From positions 23,170,501 through 23,234,500 of the forward strand of contig NC_080577.1 of assembly GCF_029962835.1 (NCBI RefSeq): a stretch of DNA of 64,000 bases, read 5' to 3'. The DNA is from Magnolia sinica (lineage: Eukaryota > Streptophyta > Magnoliopsida > Magnoliales > Magnoliaceae). Below, piece after piece: positions 58,801-64,000 of this stretch (positions are counted from its first letter, which is position 1; each line of letters starts with the position of its first letter). The notes below the pieces were generated by a model that made no database searches, had not been told where the DNA came from, and worked only from the letters and a program-made list of their open reading frames with translations. The position numbers and the translations under genes were made by a program.

Positions 58801-58825
58801 AGCCGGGAAGTGGGCCCCGCCATGA
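20319..58825 (+). CDS. TTC4-like TPR co-chaperone gene, whole transcription unit (8 exons)
   Basis: The eight exons join in phase into a 363-residue protein of the TTC4/Cns1 family, close in length to what I recall for the Arabidopsis homologue. Family members bind the C-termini of Hsp90/Hsp70 through a three-repeat TPR domain and carry a C-terminal wheel domain. TPR repeats run from about residues 36 to 140, with clamp-type residues in [17 protein letters not shown] and YRAAKA. The wheel domain covers [14 protein letters not shown] onward to the C-terminal [12 protein letters not shown]. The gene spans 38.5 kb from exon 1B (42.6 kb from exon 1A). Introns 1, 5 and 6 are 16.1, 6.6 and 13.7 kb and are filled with transposons, while introns 2-4 are 83-696 bp. 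No exon carries a stop or frameshift, so it is probably functional. Transcription was not tested. Confidence 0.88.
20686..20782 (+). mobile_element. LTR end plus tRNA-Met primer-binding site, relic
   Basis: The sequence gagcttttagagcaagtcg...gaca is followed at once by TGGTATCAGAGC (20771-20782), the usual plant LTR-retrotransposon primer-binding site matching the 3' end of initiator tRNA-Met, then by ggtcatgtgttcgaatcccg. The layout resembles the TRIM family described below, but the LTR is different. Copy A lost about 21 bp covering this primer site (near 16657). No partner LTR was found. Confidence 0.5.
21153..22060 (-). pseudogene. PIF/Harbinger ORF1 (Myb/SANT-like) relic
   Basis: On the minus strand, broken frames give [19 protein letters not shown] (near 21830-21890), typical of the Myb/SANT-like DNA-binding protein that plant PIF/Harbinger elements encode beside the transposase. 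They also give a C-terminal helical part, [12 protein letters not shown]...[15 protein letters not shown] (about 21170-21320). Stops and frameshifts separate the pieces. The order after the transposase relic to the right is consistent with one old two-gene element. Confidence 0.6.
22500..23460 (-). pseudogene. PIF/Harbinger transposase relic
   Basis: Read leftward, pieces occur in the expected order: [14 protein letters not shown] (near 23400), a long central piece with [19 protein letters not shown] and FVPKG (about 23060-22920), and [10 protein letters not shown]...[18 protein letters not shown] (about 22790-22680). These are hallmark segments of the DDE_4-type transposase. Frameshifts interrupt it. 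The N-terminal part lies inside the left arm of the large inverted repeat. Confidence 0.72.
24240..24690. mobile_element. Foldback MITE shared by both inverted arms
   Basis: The element is self-complementary around a centre near 24440. Its right end (gtgtggataaaacacatac...ggtggggcccac) is typical of the family. The same copy, inverted, is found near 29050-29520, so it was inserted before the arms were duplicated. Its outer limits are uncertain. Confidence 0.6.
24758..25207. mobile_element. Mutator-type foldback MITE with 9-bp target duplication
   Basis: The exact 9-bp repeat CGGGTAACA lies at 24749-24757 and 25208-25216. The ends are inverted (TGTGGTACCCACCTTGATG at the left; TGTGGAGCCCACCGTGATG as reverse complement of the right). 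A 9-bp duplication is the hallmark of Mutator-like transposition. It interrupts sequence that is continuous in the right arm of the large inverted repeat, which independently confirms the boundaries. Confidence 0.85.
25475..25537. repeat. (AG)n microsatellite
   Basis: A GA dinucleotide run of about 63 bp in the left arm. The right arm has a CT run at 28787-28814 at the matching inverted position. Confidence 0.97.
26100..28600 (-). pseudogene. Endogenous pararetrovirus-like (Caulimoviridae-like) gag/protease relic
   Basis: On the minus strand, decayed frames show in order a helical coat/gag-like region (right part and about 27320-27110), a CCHC-type zinc knuckle around 26655-26610 (context YGKKGHFSK, with a stop inside), and a retroviral-type aspartic protease near 26306, where the D-T-G-A motif reads D-M-G-A. 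The residues after it are like the protease of plant pararetroviruses. No reverse transcriptase follows, since the piece is cut off by the Harbinger arm. A TRIM (27364-27876) sits inside it. It is full of stops and inactive. An LTR-retrotransposon origin is possible, so the family call is moderate. Confidence 0.5.
27364..27876 (+). mobile_element. TRIM element, short-LTR form, inside the pararetrovirus-like relic
   Basis: 5' LTR 27364-27586 (223 bp), internal domain 27587-27639 (53 bp) and 3' LTR 27640-27876 (237 bp). The target duplication GCAGA lies at 27359-27363 and 27877-27881. The internal domain starts with a slightly mutated primer-binding site (TGGTATTAGAGC) and contains the hairpin GTCTCGTGTTCGAGAC. 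LTRs start TAAT and end CATCA. There is no coding capacity, so it was mobilised in trans. Confidence 0.88.
28600..30522. repeat. Large inverted repeat, right arm
   Basis: Reverse complement of the left arm, in opposite order: tttactagtaaatg-rich end, CT microsatellite (28787-28814), foldback MITE, gctaccactgtagc block near 30160, then a transposase N-terminus reading rightward ([16 protein letters not shown] near 30440). It stops abruptly at about 30522, where chromovirus reverse transcriptase sequence begins. Confidence 0.78.
29050..29520. mobile_element. Foldback MITE, right-arm copy
   Basis: Starts cgtgggccccaccatgattt with the typical gtgctttatccactc...catccattttgg inner arm, and is the inverted counterpart of the element at 24240-24690. 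Limits are approximate. Confidence 0.55.
30794..31006. mobile_element. hAT-type MITE with palindromic interior, 8-bp target duplication
   Basis: The exact 8-bp repeat AAGTTAAG at 30786-30793 and 31007-31014 flanks a 213-bp insert with inverted ends CAAGGTATTCAAAA and TTTTGGAACACCTTG. Removing it restores the chromovirus frame (DPEKVK followed by AIVSWP). An 8-bp duplication and CA-starting ends indicate hAT. The interior repeats the palindrome TAACGGCCGTTA and relatives many times. Confidence 0.88.
33159..34376 (+). repeat. 3' LTR of the truncated chromovirus
   Basis: The LTR starts TGGCGAGGACATCC directly after the purine tract and ends ctgcatca. Both ends match the 3' LTR of the second chromovirus (TGATGAGGACATCAC...CTGCATCA). 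A TATA-like tatataagg lies near 33576. The region has no gene. Confidence 0.7.
34383..34673 (-). pseudogene. LINE reverse transcriptase fragment
   Basis: The minus-strand frame reads ...[14 protein letters not shown]...HPIILCNV...[11 protein letters not shown], which matches the conserved N-terminal RT block of plant L1-like LINEs (N-T-LIPKVP...RPISLCNV.YKI..K.LANRL). It is 96 codons long and uninterrupted, but has no flanking RT domains. It directly abuts the LTR end at 34376. Confidence 0.65.
34674..36566. other. End of intron 1, no element identified
   Basis: Unremarkable intronic DNA with a poly-T run near 34780-34799 and A-rich runs near 35870-35910. Short open frames lack known domains. 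The last bases (tgatgttgcag) are the acceptor for exon 2. Confidence 0.5.
36567..36779 (+). CDS. TTC4-like gene, exon 2
   Basis: Encodes residues 36-106 ([14 protein letters not shown] ... CSTNIK), covering TPR repeats 1 and 2. Acceptor ttgcag|GAA and donor AAG|GTTAAA, both in phase 0. [20 protein letters not shown] is the conserved second repeat. The exon is intact. Confidence 0.95.
37476..37667 (+). CDS. TTC4-like gene, exon 3
   Basis: Encodes residues 107-170 ([15 protein letters not shown] ... VTAAK): TPR repeat 3 and the start of the following charged helix. Acceptor tgtttag|GCA, donor AAG|GTCAGA, phase 0. The intron before it (696 bp) contains a degraded palindrome-rich MITE near 36955-37155. 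Confidence 0.95.
37751..37951 (+). CDS. TTC4-like gene, exon 4
   Basis: Encodes residues 171-237 ([18 protein letters not shown] ... SSHLDQ), including the conserved [14 protein letters not shown] of the wheel domain. Acceptor atgcag|GAT. After CAG the intron begins ATATCC rather than GT, see the AT-AC intron entry. Confidence 0.95.
37952..38069 (+). other. Putative U12-type AT-AC intron (118 bp)
   Basis: The 5' end ATATCCGC matches the U12 donor consensus ATATCCTT in its first six bases. TCCTTAAT at 38054-38061 matches the U12 branch-site consensus TCCTTAAC. The intron ends in AAAC just before ATGTATTCAGAA. With these borders the frame runs from HLDQ to [12 protein letters not shown] exactly as in homologues. 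No GT donor near 37951 keeps both the frame and the conserved residues. Confidence 0.85.
38070..38150 (+). CDS. TTC4-like gene, exon 5
   Basis: Encodes residues 238-264 ([20 protein letters not shown] ... LYYE), a strongly conserved wheel-domain segment. It begins after an AC acceptor and ends GAG|GTGTGT, phase 0. The following intron 5 is 6.6 kb. Confidence 0.93.
38151..39689. other. Intron 5, proximal part without identified elements
   Basis: No coding exon, repeat end or domain could be supported. The minus-strand open frames around 38750-39330 lack known similarity. Confidence 0.4.
39690..40919. repeat. Cluster of palindrome-iterated MITE copies (GTAACGGCCGTTAC family)
   Basis: The segment consists almost wholly of words such as gtaacggccgttac, ggccgttacgaccaccgttacc and gatacaggtttttcg. 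Two units of roughly 390 bp follow one another (catggtgtgttgtaaagg near 40140 and catggtgtgcagtaaagg near 40531). Element ends gaaacaccttg (to 40891) and gaataccttg (to 40919) match the right end of the MITE at 30794-31006. Exact copy limits could not be fixed. Confidence 0.75.
41008..41042. repeat. (TTA)n microsatellite
   Basis: An uninterrupted run of the trinucleotide TTA/ATT, about 35 bp. A (GGGA)n run of about 25 bp follows at 41633-41657. Confidence 0.95.
41758..42564 (+). mobile_element. TRIM element, long-LTR form, in intron 5
   Basis: 5' LTR 41758-42126 (369 bp), internal domain 42127-42179 (53 bp) and 3' LTR 42180-42564 (385 bp). The target duplication CTTGG lies at 41753-41757 and 42565-42569. 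The primer-binding site TGGTATCAGAGC is at 42130-42141, three bases after the LTR end. The hairpin GTCTCGTGTTCGAGAC is at 42147-42162 and again inside the LTR at 41863-41878. It has no coding capacity. Confidence 0.92.
42570..44743. other. Intron 5, distal part
   Basis: Sequence on both sides of the TRIM (gggccttattacatggacttgg / cttgggcccaacggg, then ccccctcaagccggagcatt) has the texture of a decayed Copia-type LTR region, but no paired LTR or domain was found. A run of about 13 G lies near 43936-43948. The last bases (ggatcatcag) are the exon 6 acceptor. Confidence 0.4.
44744..44879 (+). CDS. TTC4-like gene, exon 6
   Basis: Encodes residues 265-309 ([19 protein letters not shown] ... RAVSS) plus the first base of codon 310. 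Acceptor catcag|GCT, donor TCAG|GTGCTA, phase 1. The segment is the variable acidic linker of the family with the conserved VLQ-LLEGT-like start. Confidence 0.9.
45300..46651 (-). repeat. 3' LTR of the chromovirus (1,352 bp)
   Basis: In element orientation it starts TGATGAGGACATCAC right after the purine tract (CCGAGGAGAGT) and ends GGTCCTGCATCA next to the target duplication. Its first ~520 bp align with 49995-50462. Confidence 0.9.
49995..50462 (-). repeat. 5' LTR of the chromovirus, truncated
   Basis: Shares with the 3' LTR the stretch from atcgcaccgatcttt to gatgtcctcatca, minus an internal piece around the TATA-like part (catcgcatgaag...tctgtc). About 830 bp of its R/U5-side part is missing, and the break leads straight into the protease. 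Confidence 0.85.
50914..55161 (+). mobile_element. L1-type LINE, 5'-truncated
   Basis: The element starts inside the endonuclease ([17 protein letters not shown] near 51135; a [10 protein letters not shown]-like end near 51375). It continues with reverse transcriptase ([15 protein letters not shown] near 52060; [18 protein letters not shown] near 52330; [11 protein letters not shown]; catalytic FADDMLIL near 52760) and a zf-RVT segment ([18 protein letters not shown], 54725-54780). It ends with an A-run. The insertion target is the Tourist MITE, and ATTACATAT-like sequence at both sides suggests the target duplication. Several in-frame stops are present. A TRIM is inserted between RT and zf-RVT at 53466-54219. 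Confidence 0.92.
53466..54219 (-). mobile_element. TRIM element, long-LTR form, inside the LINE
   Basis: On the minus strand: 5' LTR 54219-53869 (351 bp), internal domain 53868-53816 (53 bp) and 3' LTR 53815-53466 (350 bp). The target duplication GGTTC lies at 53461-53465 and 54220-54224. The primer-binding site (complement gctctgatacca) immediately follows the 5' LTR. The two LTRs are very similar, which suggests a fairly recent insertion. Confidence 0.93.
55309..56754. other. Intron 6, no element identified
   Basis: Mixed unique-looking DNA with no open frame of note. It ends with the target site GCATACAT (56747-56754) of the next element. Confidence 0.45.
56755..58341. mobile_element. hAT-type MITE composite made of CGATATTATCG repeats
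   Basis: The exact 8-bp repeat GCATACAT at 56747-56754 and 58342-58349 flanks a 1.59-kb unit. Its ends are inverted (CATTGTTTGGAGTAT at the left; CAGTGTTCTAAGTAT as reverse complement of the right). Inside, further copies of such ends occur (tgttcgaattatctccgata near 57091; gataccttcgaacaatg-like near 57940-57953), so it holds nested relatives. The interior is dominated by tatcg/cgata words such as cgatattatcg. Small open frames in it are not genes. Confidence 0.75.
58539..58631 (+). CDS. TTC4-like gene, exon 7
   Basis: Completes codon 310 (G|GC, Gly), encodes residues 311-340 ([20 protein letters not shown] ... IPGIP) and gives the first base of codon 341. Acceptor tttctcag|GCA, donor CCAG|GTTTGT, phases 1 and 1. 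The motif VNE(K/E)RTLL is conserved in the family. Confidence 0.93.
58755..58825 (+). CDS. TTC4-like gene, exon 8 and stop
   Basis: Completes codon 341 (Val) and encodes residues 342-363 ([20 protein letters not shown], then PP) followed by TGA at 58823-58825. Acceptor atgcatgcag|TG in phase 1. The sequence is the conserved C-terminus of the wheel domain. Confidence 0.94.
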
Positions 58826-58894
58826 CATCATGACCACATCACCAAGGAGATGAATTTGGCTGTGTGATAATGATTTGAAAAAAAAAATATAAAA

Positions 58895-58900
58895 AATAAA
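58895..58900 (+). terminator. Possible poly(A) signal of the TTC4-like gene
   Basis: AATAAA lies 70 bp after the stop codon in an A-rich context. Plant poly(A) signals are loose, so this is a positional guess. Confidence 0.45.
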
Positions 58901-60722
58901 GAACTCAGGCCTGTTTAAAGCAAACCTTGAAAATTAGGAGATTGTCATCATTGCCATTAGTCAAACATGATGTTACTTTGAGGTTTCCTTGCGCCTGCTG
59001 TAACCATAGATCAAAAAATTGAAAACTCAATTTGTATTGTTTATAATGACAAGATTTTCAAGCACGTGATTCGGTTTGAGTCGCGTCGAGCTGACTTATG
59101 CTGAGTCGAGTCGACTCATGCTAGTTGAGACTGAGTCACTCTCAACTTTCGAGTTCCATGGTGACTCTACTCTAAATCTTGTCCATTTCGGAGTAGGCCA
59201 GCAATTTTATTATTAAAAGGTAGTCATGGATCTTTTGATATTTGAAGAAACGCCTGCCTCATTGACAGAAACTGAGCTTTCTTGTTTGGAGGCTTCCTGC
59301 TATAATATCGATGGTCATCTTTCTGACCTTCCTCAGCTTCTTTAGAAATATGATTTCAGCTGCCTGCAGGTTGATGGGAATAGCCAACTTTGGAAAAGTA
59401 AGATGTCGTTTCGGAAGATTAGATGCTATTTCCTTATAGTTTAACCCAAATGATATTTTCAATTACTATCATTGCCCAATTAAATATTATAGATCTGCCT
59501 TGTGATTAGAAGCAGGCCGTGGACCTTGTTGGCAAAGACGTGGCTAGTGATTTACGGGATCGAGTCTCCACAGACGTTGCCTGGTTTTCTTCAGAAGCCA
59601 TGCTAGAAGCTAGGTGTGGGCTGGATCTGATGGCGCATGAGCTGAGATCAACCTGACCAGGACACCCAACAAAAGTCAAATCTTTTAGAAGCCAGAGAGG
59701 TGATTGAATCTGAAAGGATGCTGGTGCGGTCCGGCACCATTTAGCTGTGCTGGACCGTTGACATGGAACCTTGGCATTAGTTAACCTAATTTACAGTGAG
59801 AACACGCTGAAATACAGTGATAGTGAAAGGTGGTTTCAAGGAACGTTTGGTCAATGTGCCTTGATGTGCCCACAAAAATCTCTGTTGCCGACATGGGCTG
59901 TTTGGGACGCGGATTTCCTGCAGGAAGTTCCTGCGCTGGGAAGCTAGGTGGGGCCCACTGTGATGTTTGTGAGAAAGCCACCCCATCCATCTGTTTTGCG
60001 ACATGAGATCAGGCAAACTGACGGGTCATCAGTGTAATTTTCACTTTTATCAACTGATCCTAGCGCTAGGATTAGTGGCTTGAGATGGACGGTTGGGAAA
60101 GTAGATAGCTTAACAGTCCTCCAATCGAATGGTAAGGATTGCCCAATTTCTACGACATTGAGGTAGTAACCAAACCATAGTAGGTCCCACCCATAAGCGG
60201 AGGCGGATTTCCTTCTAACTATCCCAGGAGCTTCCTGTGCTGGGAAGCTAGGTGGGGCCCACCCTGATGTTTGTGAGAAATCCAACCCGTCCATACCTGC
60301 GACCAATAATCAGGCGGATACAATGCTCAAGTGGACCACATGAGAGGAAACAGTGAGGATTGAACGTCCACCGTTGAAACATTCGTATGCCAGGCTAATT
60401 TTTGTGTTTTCGGTTCATCCTACTGGGAATGGCTCTGGATATCGTTGATTCGGTGTTGGAGGTACGAGGGAGCATCTAAAATATGGACCACTCACTATTT
60501 TAGTTTCAACCATCCATTTGATATTCATTAATTGAATGGTTAGGATTACTTGATCGATTTGATTTTGGAGATGTAATCCATCCACAATGGGACCGGGAAT
60601 TTGGATGGTCGGGATAGCTGCACAACAGTTCCCCTTTGAGGAAATGAGTCACCACCGTTTTTTAATTTGTGCGGAATTAACATATGAGTGTCGGCCGGGT
60701 TTCTAAACTGTCCACACTCAAT
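58901..60722. other. Downstream flank with dispersed repeats
   Basis: No gene is supported. A GAGTCGA/GTCGACTC-rich patch lies near 59085-59135. Two copies of a repeat with gctgggaagctaggtggggcccac followed by gatgtttgtgagaaa are at about 59930-60000 and 60235-60290, related to 13555-13620. Confidence 0.45.
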
Positions 60723-61144
60723 GGAAGCGGATTGCGTCCTGTCTCCACCTGGACTGACTCGGTCCACGCAGGGCTTTGTGGGGGCCACCATGGTGTACAG
60801 GTTTTGTCCATCCATTTTTCCAGATGATTTTAGATTATGACAAATGAGGCATTTTTCCAGATGATTTTAGATTATGAATTCAAAAATGAAGTTTTTAATG
60901 GTGATCGTTAGTTCGCACCATGTGGTCTACTTTAGCCTTCATTTTTGGGCTCTTACTAAAATAATGGTGATCGTTAGTTCGCACCATGTGGTCCACTTTA
61001 GCCTTCATTTTTGGGCTCTTACTAAAAAATGATATGGAAAAATGGATGGACGGTGCAGATAAAACCCATACATAACGGTGGTCCCCACAAAATCCCTGCC
61101 TGGACCGAGTCCGTCCAGGCGGGGACAGGACGCAATCCGCTTCC
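60723..61144. mobile_element. Mutator-type foldback MITE with 9-bp target duplication
   Basis: The exact 9-bp repeat ACACTCAAT at 60714-60722 and 61145-61153 flanks a 422-bp unit. Its long inverted ends start GGAAGCGGATTGCG and end CGCAATCCGCTTCC and continue inward for over 100 bp with differences. Inside, a unit of about 68 bp (gtgatcgttagttcgcaccatg) is tandemly duplicated at about 60900 and 60966. The 9-bp duplication supports Mutator-type transposition. Confidence 0.88.
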
Positions 61145-61153
61145 ACACTCAAT

Positions 61154-62290
61154 AACCCGTACGTCACTGACTCGTGATCACCTACAGCCAAATGCCCGCT
61201 AGCATTGCGTGCGGCCGCATCTTTCCTGACCACCTGTCCCTGGCGCATGAATACCTGACCGGTTCAAAAGGTGGGCCGCACCCTAAATATCCACCGTACA
61301 TGTATCACGCCAATCCACTCATTAGGTGGGCCACACCAGTACTTGAGTCAAGCCATCCATCCATTGACTTCGACGGTGTGGTCCACCTGGTGCGTGCTCT
61401 GGCTTGATCCTTTGCCCCGGTTAATCTTCATGGTGCCCACCATCTGCAATTCCATGGCTTGGATATCCTACATAAGTAGCCGGTTGCCGGAAAAATCAGT
61501 TTTCTGTGATGGTTACGACTGCCTAACGGATAGTACCAGAACCACTAGATCCTTCTTAGTCGCTGATTGTGAGCGGTATCTCCGCCCGCCGAATCAGTTA
61601 GATATTTTTAAAATATAAAATTAGTTTGGTTGTTTTTATTTTTCCATAAAAATTTTGAATCTTTAAAAAATCTTCCTTTCAGAATTTGAAAATGACATTT
61701 TTAATAGAAAATGTTAAAATGGAGTGGAATTTGATTTTGCCACGTCAATGTCCAAAACGGATCTTAACCCATGGCTCAGTGTGGCAAAGGAAGAAGGTTT
61801 GGTTTATGTTCTGTGTTGATCACCGTATGATGTTGAATCCATGTAGTTATTTTGTGTATAGTTGAAGGAAAGGATGTTAAGTTACTGTTGTAATTTAATT
61901 AAAACAGTACCACTGATTTAAATAAAGAGAAGTTGCTTTTGCTAATAGTTAAAGTGCCTCTTTATTGCTCCCTCTCAGTATCTTCACAACAACCATTTAA
62001 GTTATACATATATGAAGGGTCTGGGAGAACAAAAGGGTCGCTTGGTAGCATGGATTCAATAGTAATAGCAAAAAGTGAGCATGTTTTGAAATATATTGAT
62101 TCATCCCTTTTGAAAGATTTAAGGGTCAATTAAGTCTTTATAAAATTTTAAGTTGTAAATATTTTATACCTAAAAAAATTTTTAAGTGTAAATTATTTAC
62201 ATGCCGTCTTGTATAGCTTTTAAGTGGCAACCTATTTGCTGGTAAACAAATACTATATTTGGCTAAGTTGTAAAGTGTTTACAATATATA
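61154..62290. other. Intergenic, no gene seen
   Basis: Higher GC up to about 61600, then AT-rich. Open frames here are short and not recognisable. Confidence 0.4.
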
Positions 62291-62306
62291 AAGGCAGTAT
62301 TGACAC

Positions 62307-62446
62307 CCGATCCTTAGTCTTGCTCCAGTAGTGGTAGACTCTCAGGAGTTTGAACACCTGATCAAAGGTTTGAGAATCCATAGGTGGTGAAATCCCACTA
62401 TAGTATGAATGTGTGGGGGTGTGTGTGAGTGTGTTAAAAAAAAAAG
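62307..62446 (+). mobile_element. tRNA-derived SINE with 16-bp target duplication
   Basis: Flanked by aaggcagtattgacac (62291-62306) and aaggcggtattgacac (62447-62462), one difference. An A-box-like ttgctccagtagtgg and a B-box-like ggtttgagaatcc lie in the first 80 bp. The 3' half is gaaatcccactatagtatgaatgtg followed by a GT-rich tail and an A run. Related 3' tails (gaaattccactgtggtgtga...) occur at 14460-14550 and 18655-18720. Confidence 0.85.
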
Positions 62447-62462
62447 AAGGCGGTATTGACAC

Positions 62463-64000
62463 TACATAGAGCTTGGGATGATAAATTTTCCTAAAATTAA
62501 TAAATCATATGAAAATGATGATTTTTTATTTTCTTTGTTGGTCCTAGGAGAGCATCAAAGCATACATACATTGCACGGATTTGATGTCTTCCACCCATCA
62601 CAATGGCTCCAAATGTAATATAAAAGTGTTACCAGTGGACATTCCATCCTTTCCTCTCATATGGTCCATTCAATGATCAATCAAGCCAGGTTTTTTTTTT
62701 TTTTAATTTTAAAGAATTAAATGAGAGCATCAAGGAAAGCGCATGATGGATAAATGGGATGTACATTACACATTACAAGGGACCTTACACATCAAAAGTG
62801 TATATAAACTATTGTGTTCTATTACGTATTGTGTTATTTATTTATTTTTACTTCTTACATCTATAAAGATTTGTAACATGATGGTTTTTTTTTTTTAAAA
62901 AAAAAAAATTAGATTTCAAATTACATGTAAAAGTTATAATATGTTTGAAGCATATACTAGGCAAATGCAAGTATTCAAACAATCCTACAATTCAGTTACC
63001 TATAATCCCCTTACGGATATTACGGGCCATCCAAACGATCCCTTAAAGAAGGCATGGTTTTAACCCATTTTACCATGGATTACATGTGATGACATCATGC
63101 ATGAAGATAATTTGAATTTGACTTCAAGAATTAGTTGGTCCCACTGTAATATTTAACTGAAATCCACCTCAATCACCAAGTGCCTCACTTCATTTTACTT
63201 GCATGACAAAATAAAAAATTAGGAGGGAGATGCCTGCCCTTATTTTTCAGGGTTGACCATGATAATTATATGAAATCTACTCTAACCATCAGACACCAAA
63301 CTAAAATTTAGGCCTTATGATAAAAAACTCAGGCCATCCGTGGTTCAAGTGAGGTCATACAAAGGAAAACAGTTTGGAGCACGAGTGTTGCTTGTATACT
63401 ATTTCTAATTGTGTGGTCCACTTGAATCACGAATTGGGCTGATTTTTGGCCCCTCTAGATTAAATAGCATGACACACTTAGTAATTGAGGTGGAATTTAT
63501 ATGACCAGCTCGGTGGGCAATGTGTGAGATTTTTTTTATATATATATTTGCGTAACTAGTTCTCACTAATGACTTTTGCATGAAAATCATTCGAATTTGA
63601 CTTCAAGAATCAGTGGGTGACACCCATGATGTTGTGCAAAAAATCAGCTTGTTCATAATTCAGGTGAGCCATATGAAGGGAAATAGTATATGGAGGCAAC
63701 AGTAACCTTCTAAATTGTTTCTCTTCGTGTGGCCCACTTGAATTGCAAATGGGCCTGATTTTCTTTTAGGACCTAAATTTTAGCTTGGCCTCTATTGATT
63801 GGAGTGGATTTCATATAATTGTCATGGTAGGCCATGAAAAAATCAACCATGGTTGTCCATTTTCCAACTATTCTCCTTCATATGACCCACCTAAATAACT
63901 GATTGGACTAATTTTTGGGCTCTGTGGCTAAAATAGAATGACACATTTGGCGATCAGGGTAGATTTCACATAAACATTATAACAAGCCACATGTGAGAAT
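62463..64000. other. Intergenic DNA with a repeated foldback-like family
   Basis: No gene. From about 63080 a motif set recurs two or three times (catgaagataatttgaatttgacttcaagaat near 63100 and catgaaaatcattcgaatttgacttcaagaat near 63580; gtggtccacttgaat and gtggcccacttgaat). This indicates overlapping copies of one repeat in both orientations, but no clean ends were found. Confidence 0.4.

Noticed and set aside
59221-59470. Possible start of another gene (ATGGATCTTTTGATATTTGAAG...)
   Set aside because: The frame meets stops after about 45 codons, no splice structure is evident and I recognise no family.
1-64000. CRISPR arrays, bacterial operons, riboswitches
   Set aside because: None seen. 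Exon-intron structure, plant tRNA and plant transposons show this is eukaryotic nuclear DNA.

Overview
The window is plant nuclear DNA. It carries a plant-type tRNA-Phe(GAA) gene, an intron-poor DPH1 gene, a multi-exon TTC4-like co-chaperone gene with large introns, and chromovirus, LINE, SINE, TRIM, PIF/Harbinger, hAT-type and Mutator-type transposable elements. The abundant foldback repeats built on GGGCCCACC...GATG TIRs resemble repeats I associate with magnoliid genomes. That assignment is inference from memory.

Layout. 0-3.2 kb: a tRNA-derived SINE, tRNA-Phe(GAA) on the minus strand, then DPH1 (diphthamide synthesis) on the plus strand in one open frame. 3.2-14 kb: intergenic DNA with a 5'-truncated LINE tail inside a 17-bp target duplication, a RNase H relic, a Tourist-like MITE and local duplications. 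14-21 kb: a direct tandem duplication (13967-16901 and 16902-21023) that copies the promoter, 5' UTR and first exon of the TTC4-like gene.

16.2-58.8 kb: the TTC4-like gene. Exon 1 is present twice (16246-16350 and 20319-20423). Exons 2-8 are at 36567-36779, 37476-37667, 37751-37951, 38070-38150, 44744-44879, 58539-58631 and 58755-58825. All exon phases agree and give a 363-residue protein. The intron between exons 4 and 5 has the hallmarks of a U12-type AT-AC intron. Three introns were enlarged by transposons. Intron 1 holds an inverted pair of PIF/Harbinger element halves around an endogenous pararetrovirus-like relic, and a truncated chromovirus. Intron 5 holds a cluster of palindrome-rich MITEs and a TRIM. 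Intron 6 holds a gag-less chromovirus with intact target duplication, a LINE inserted in a Tourist MITE, a TRIM inserted in that LINE, and a hAT-type MITE array.

The most unusual signal is a family of very compact TRIM elements. Three independent insertions (27364-27876, 41758-42564, 53466-54219) each have a 5-bp target duplication, an internal domain of exactly 53 bp and non-canonical TA...CA LTR ends. Two LTR architectures occur: a short one, and a long one that appears to have absorbed a copy of the internal hairpin. 58.8-64 kb: downstream flank with a Mutator-type foldback MITE (9-bp target duplication) and a second SINE (16-bp target duplication).
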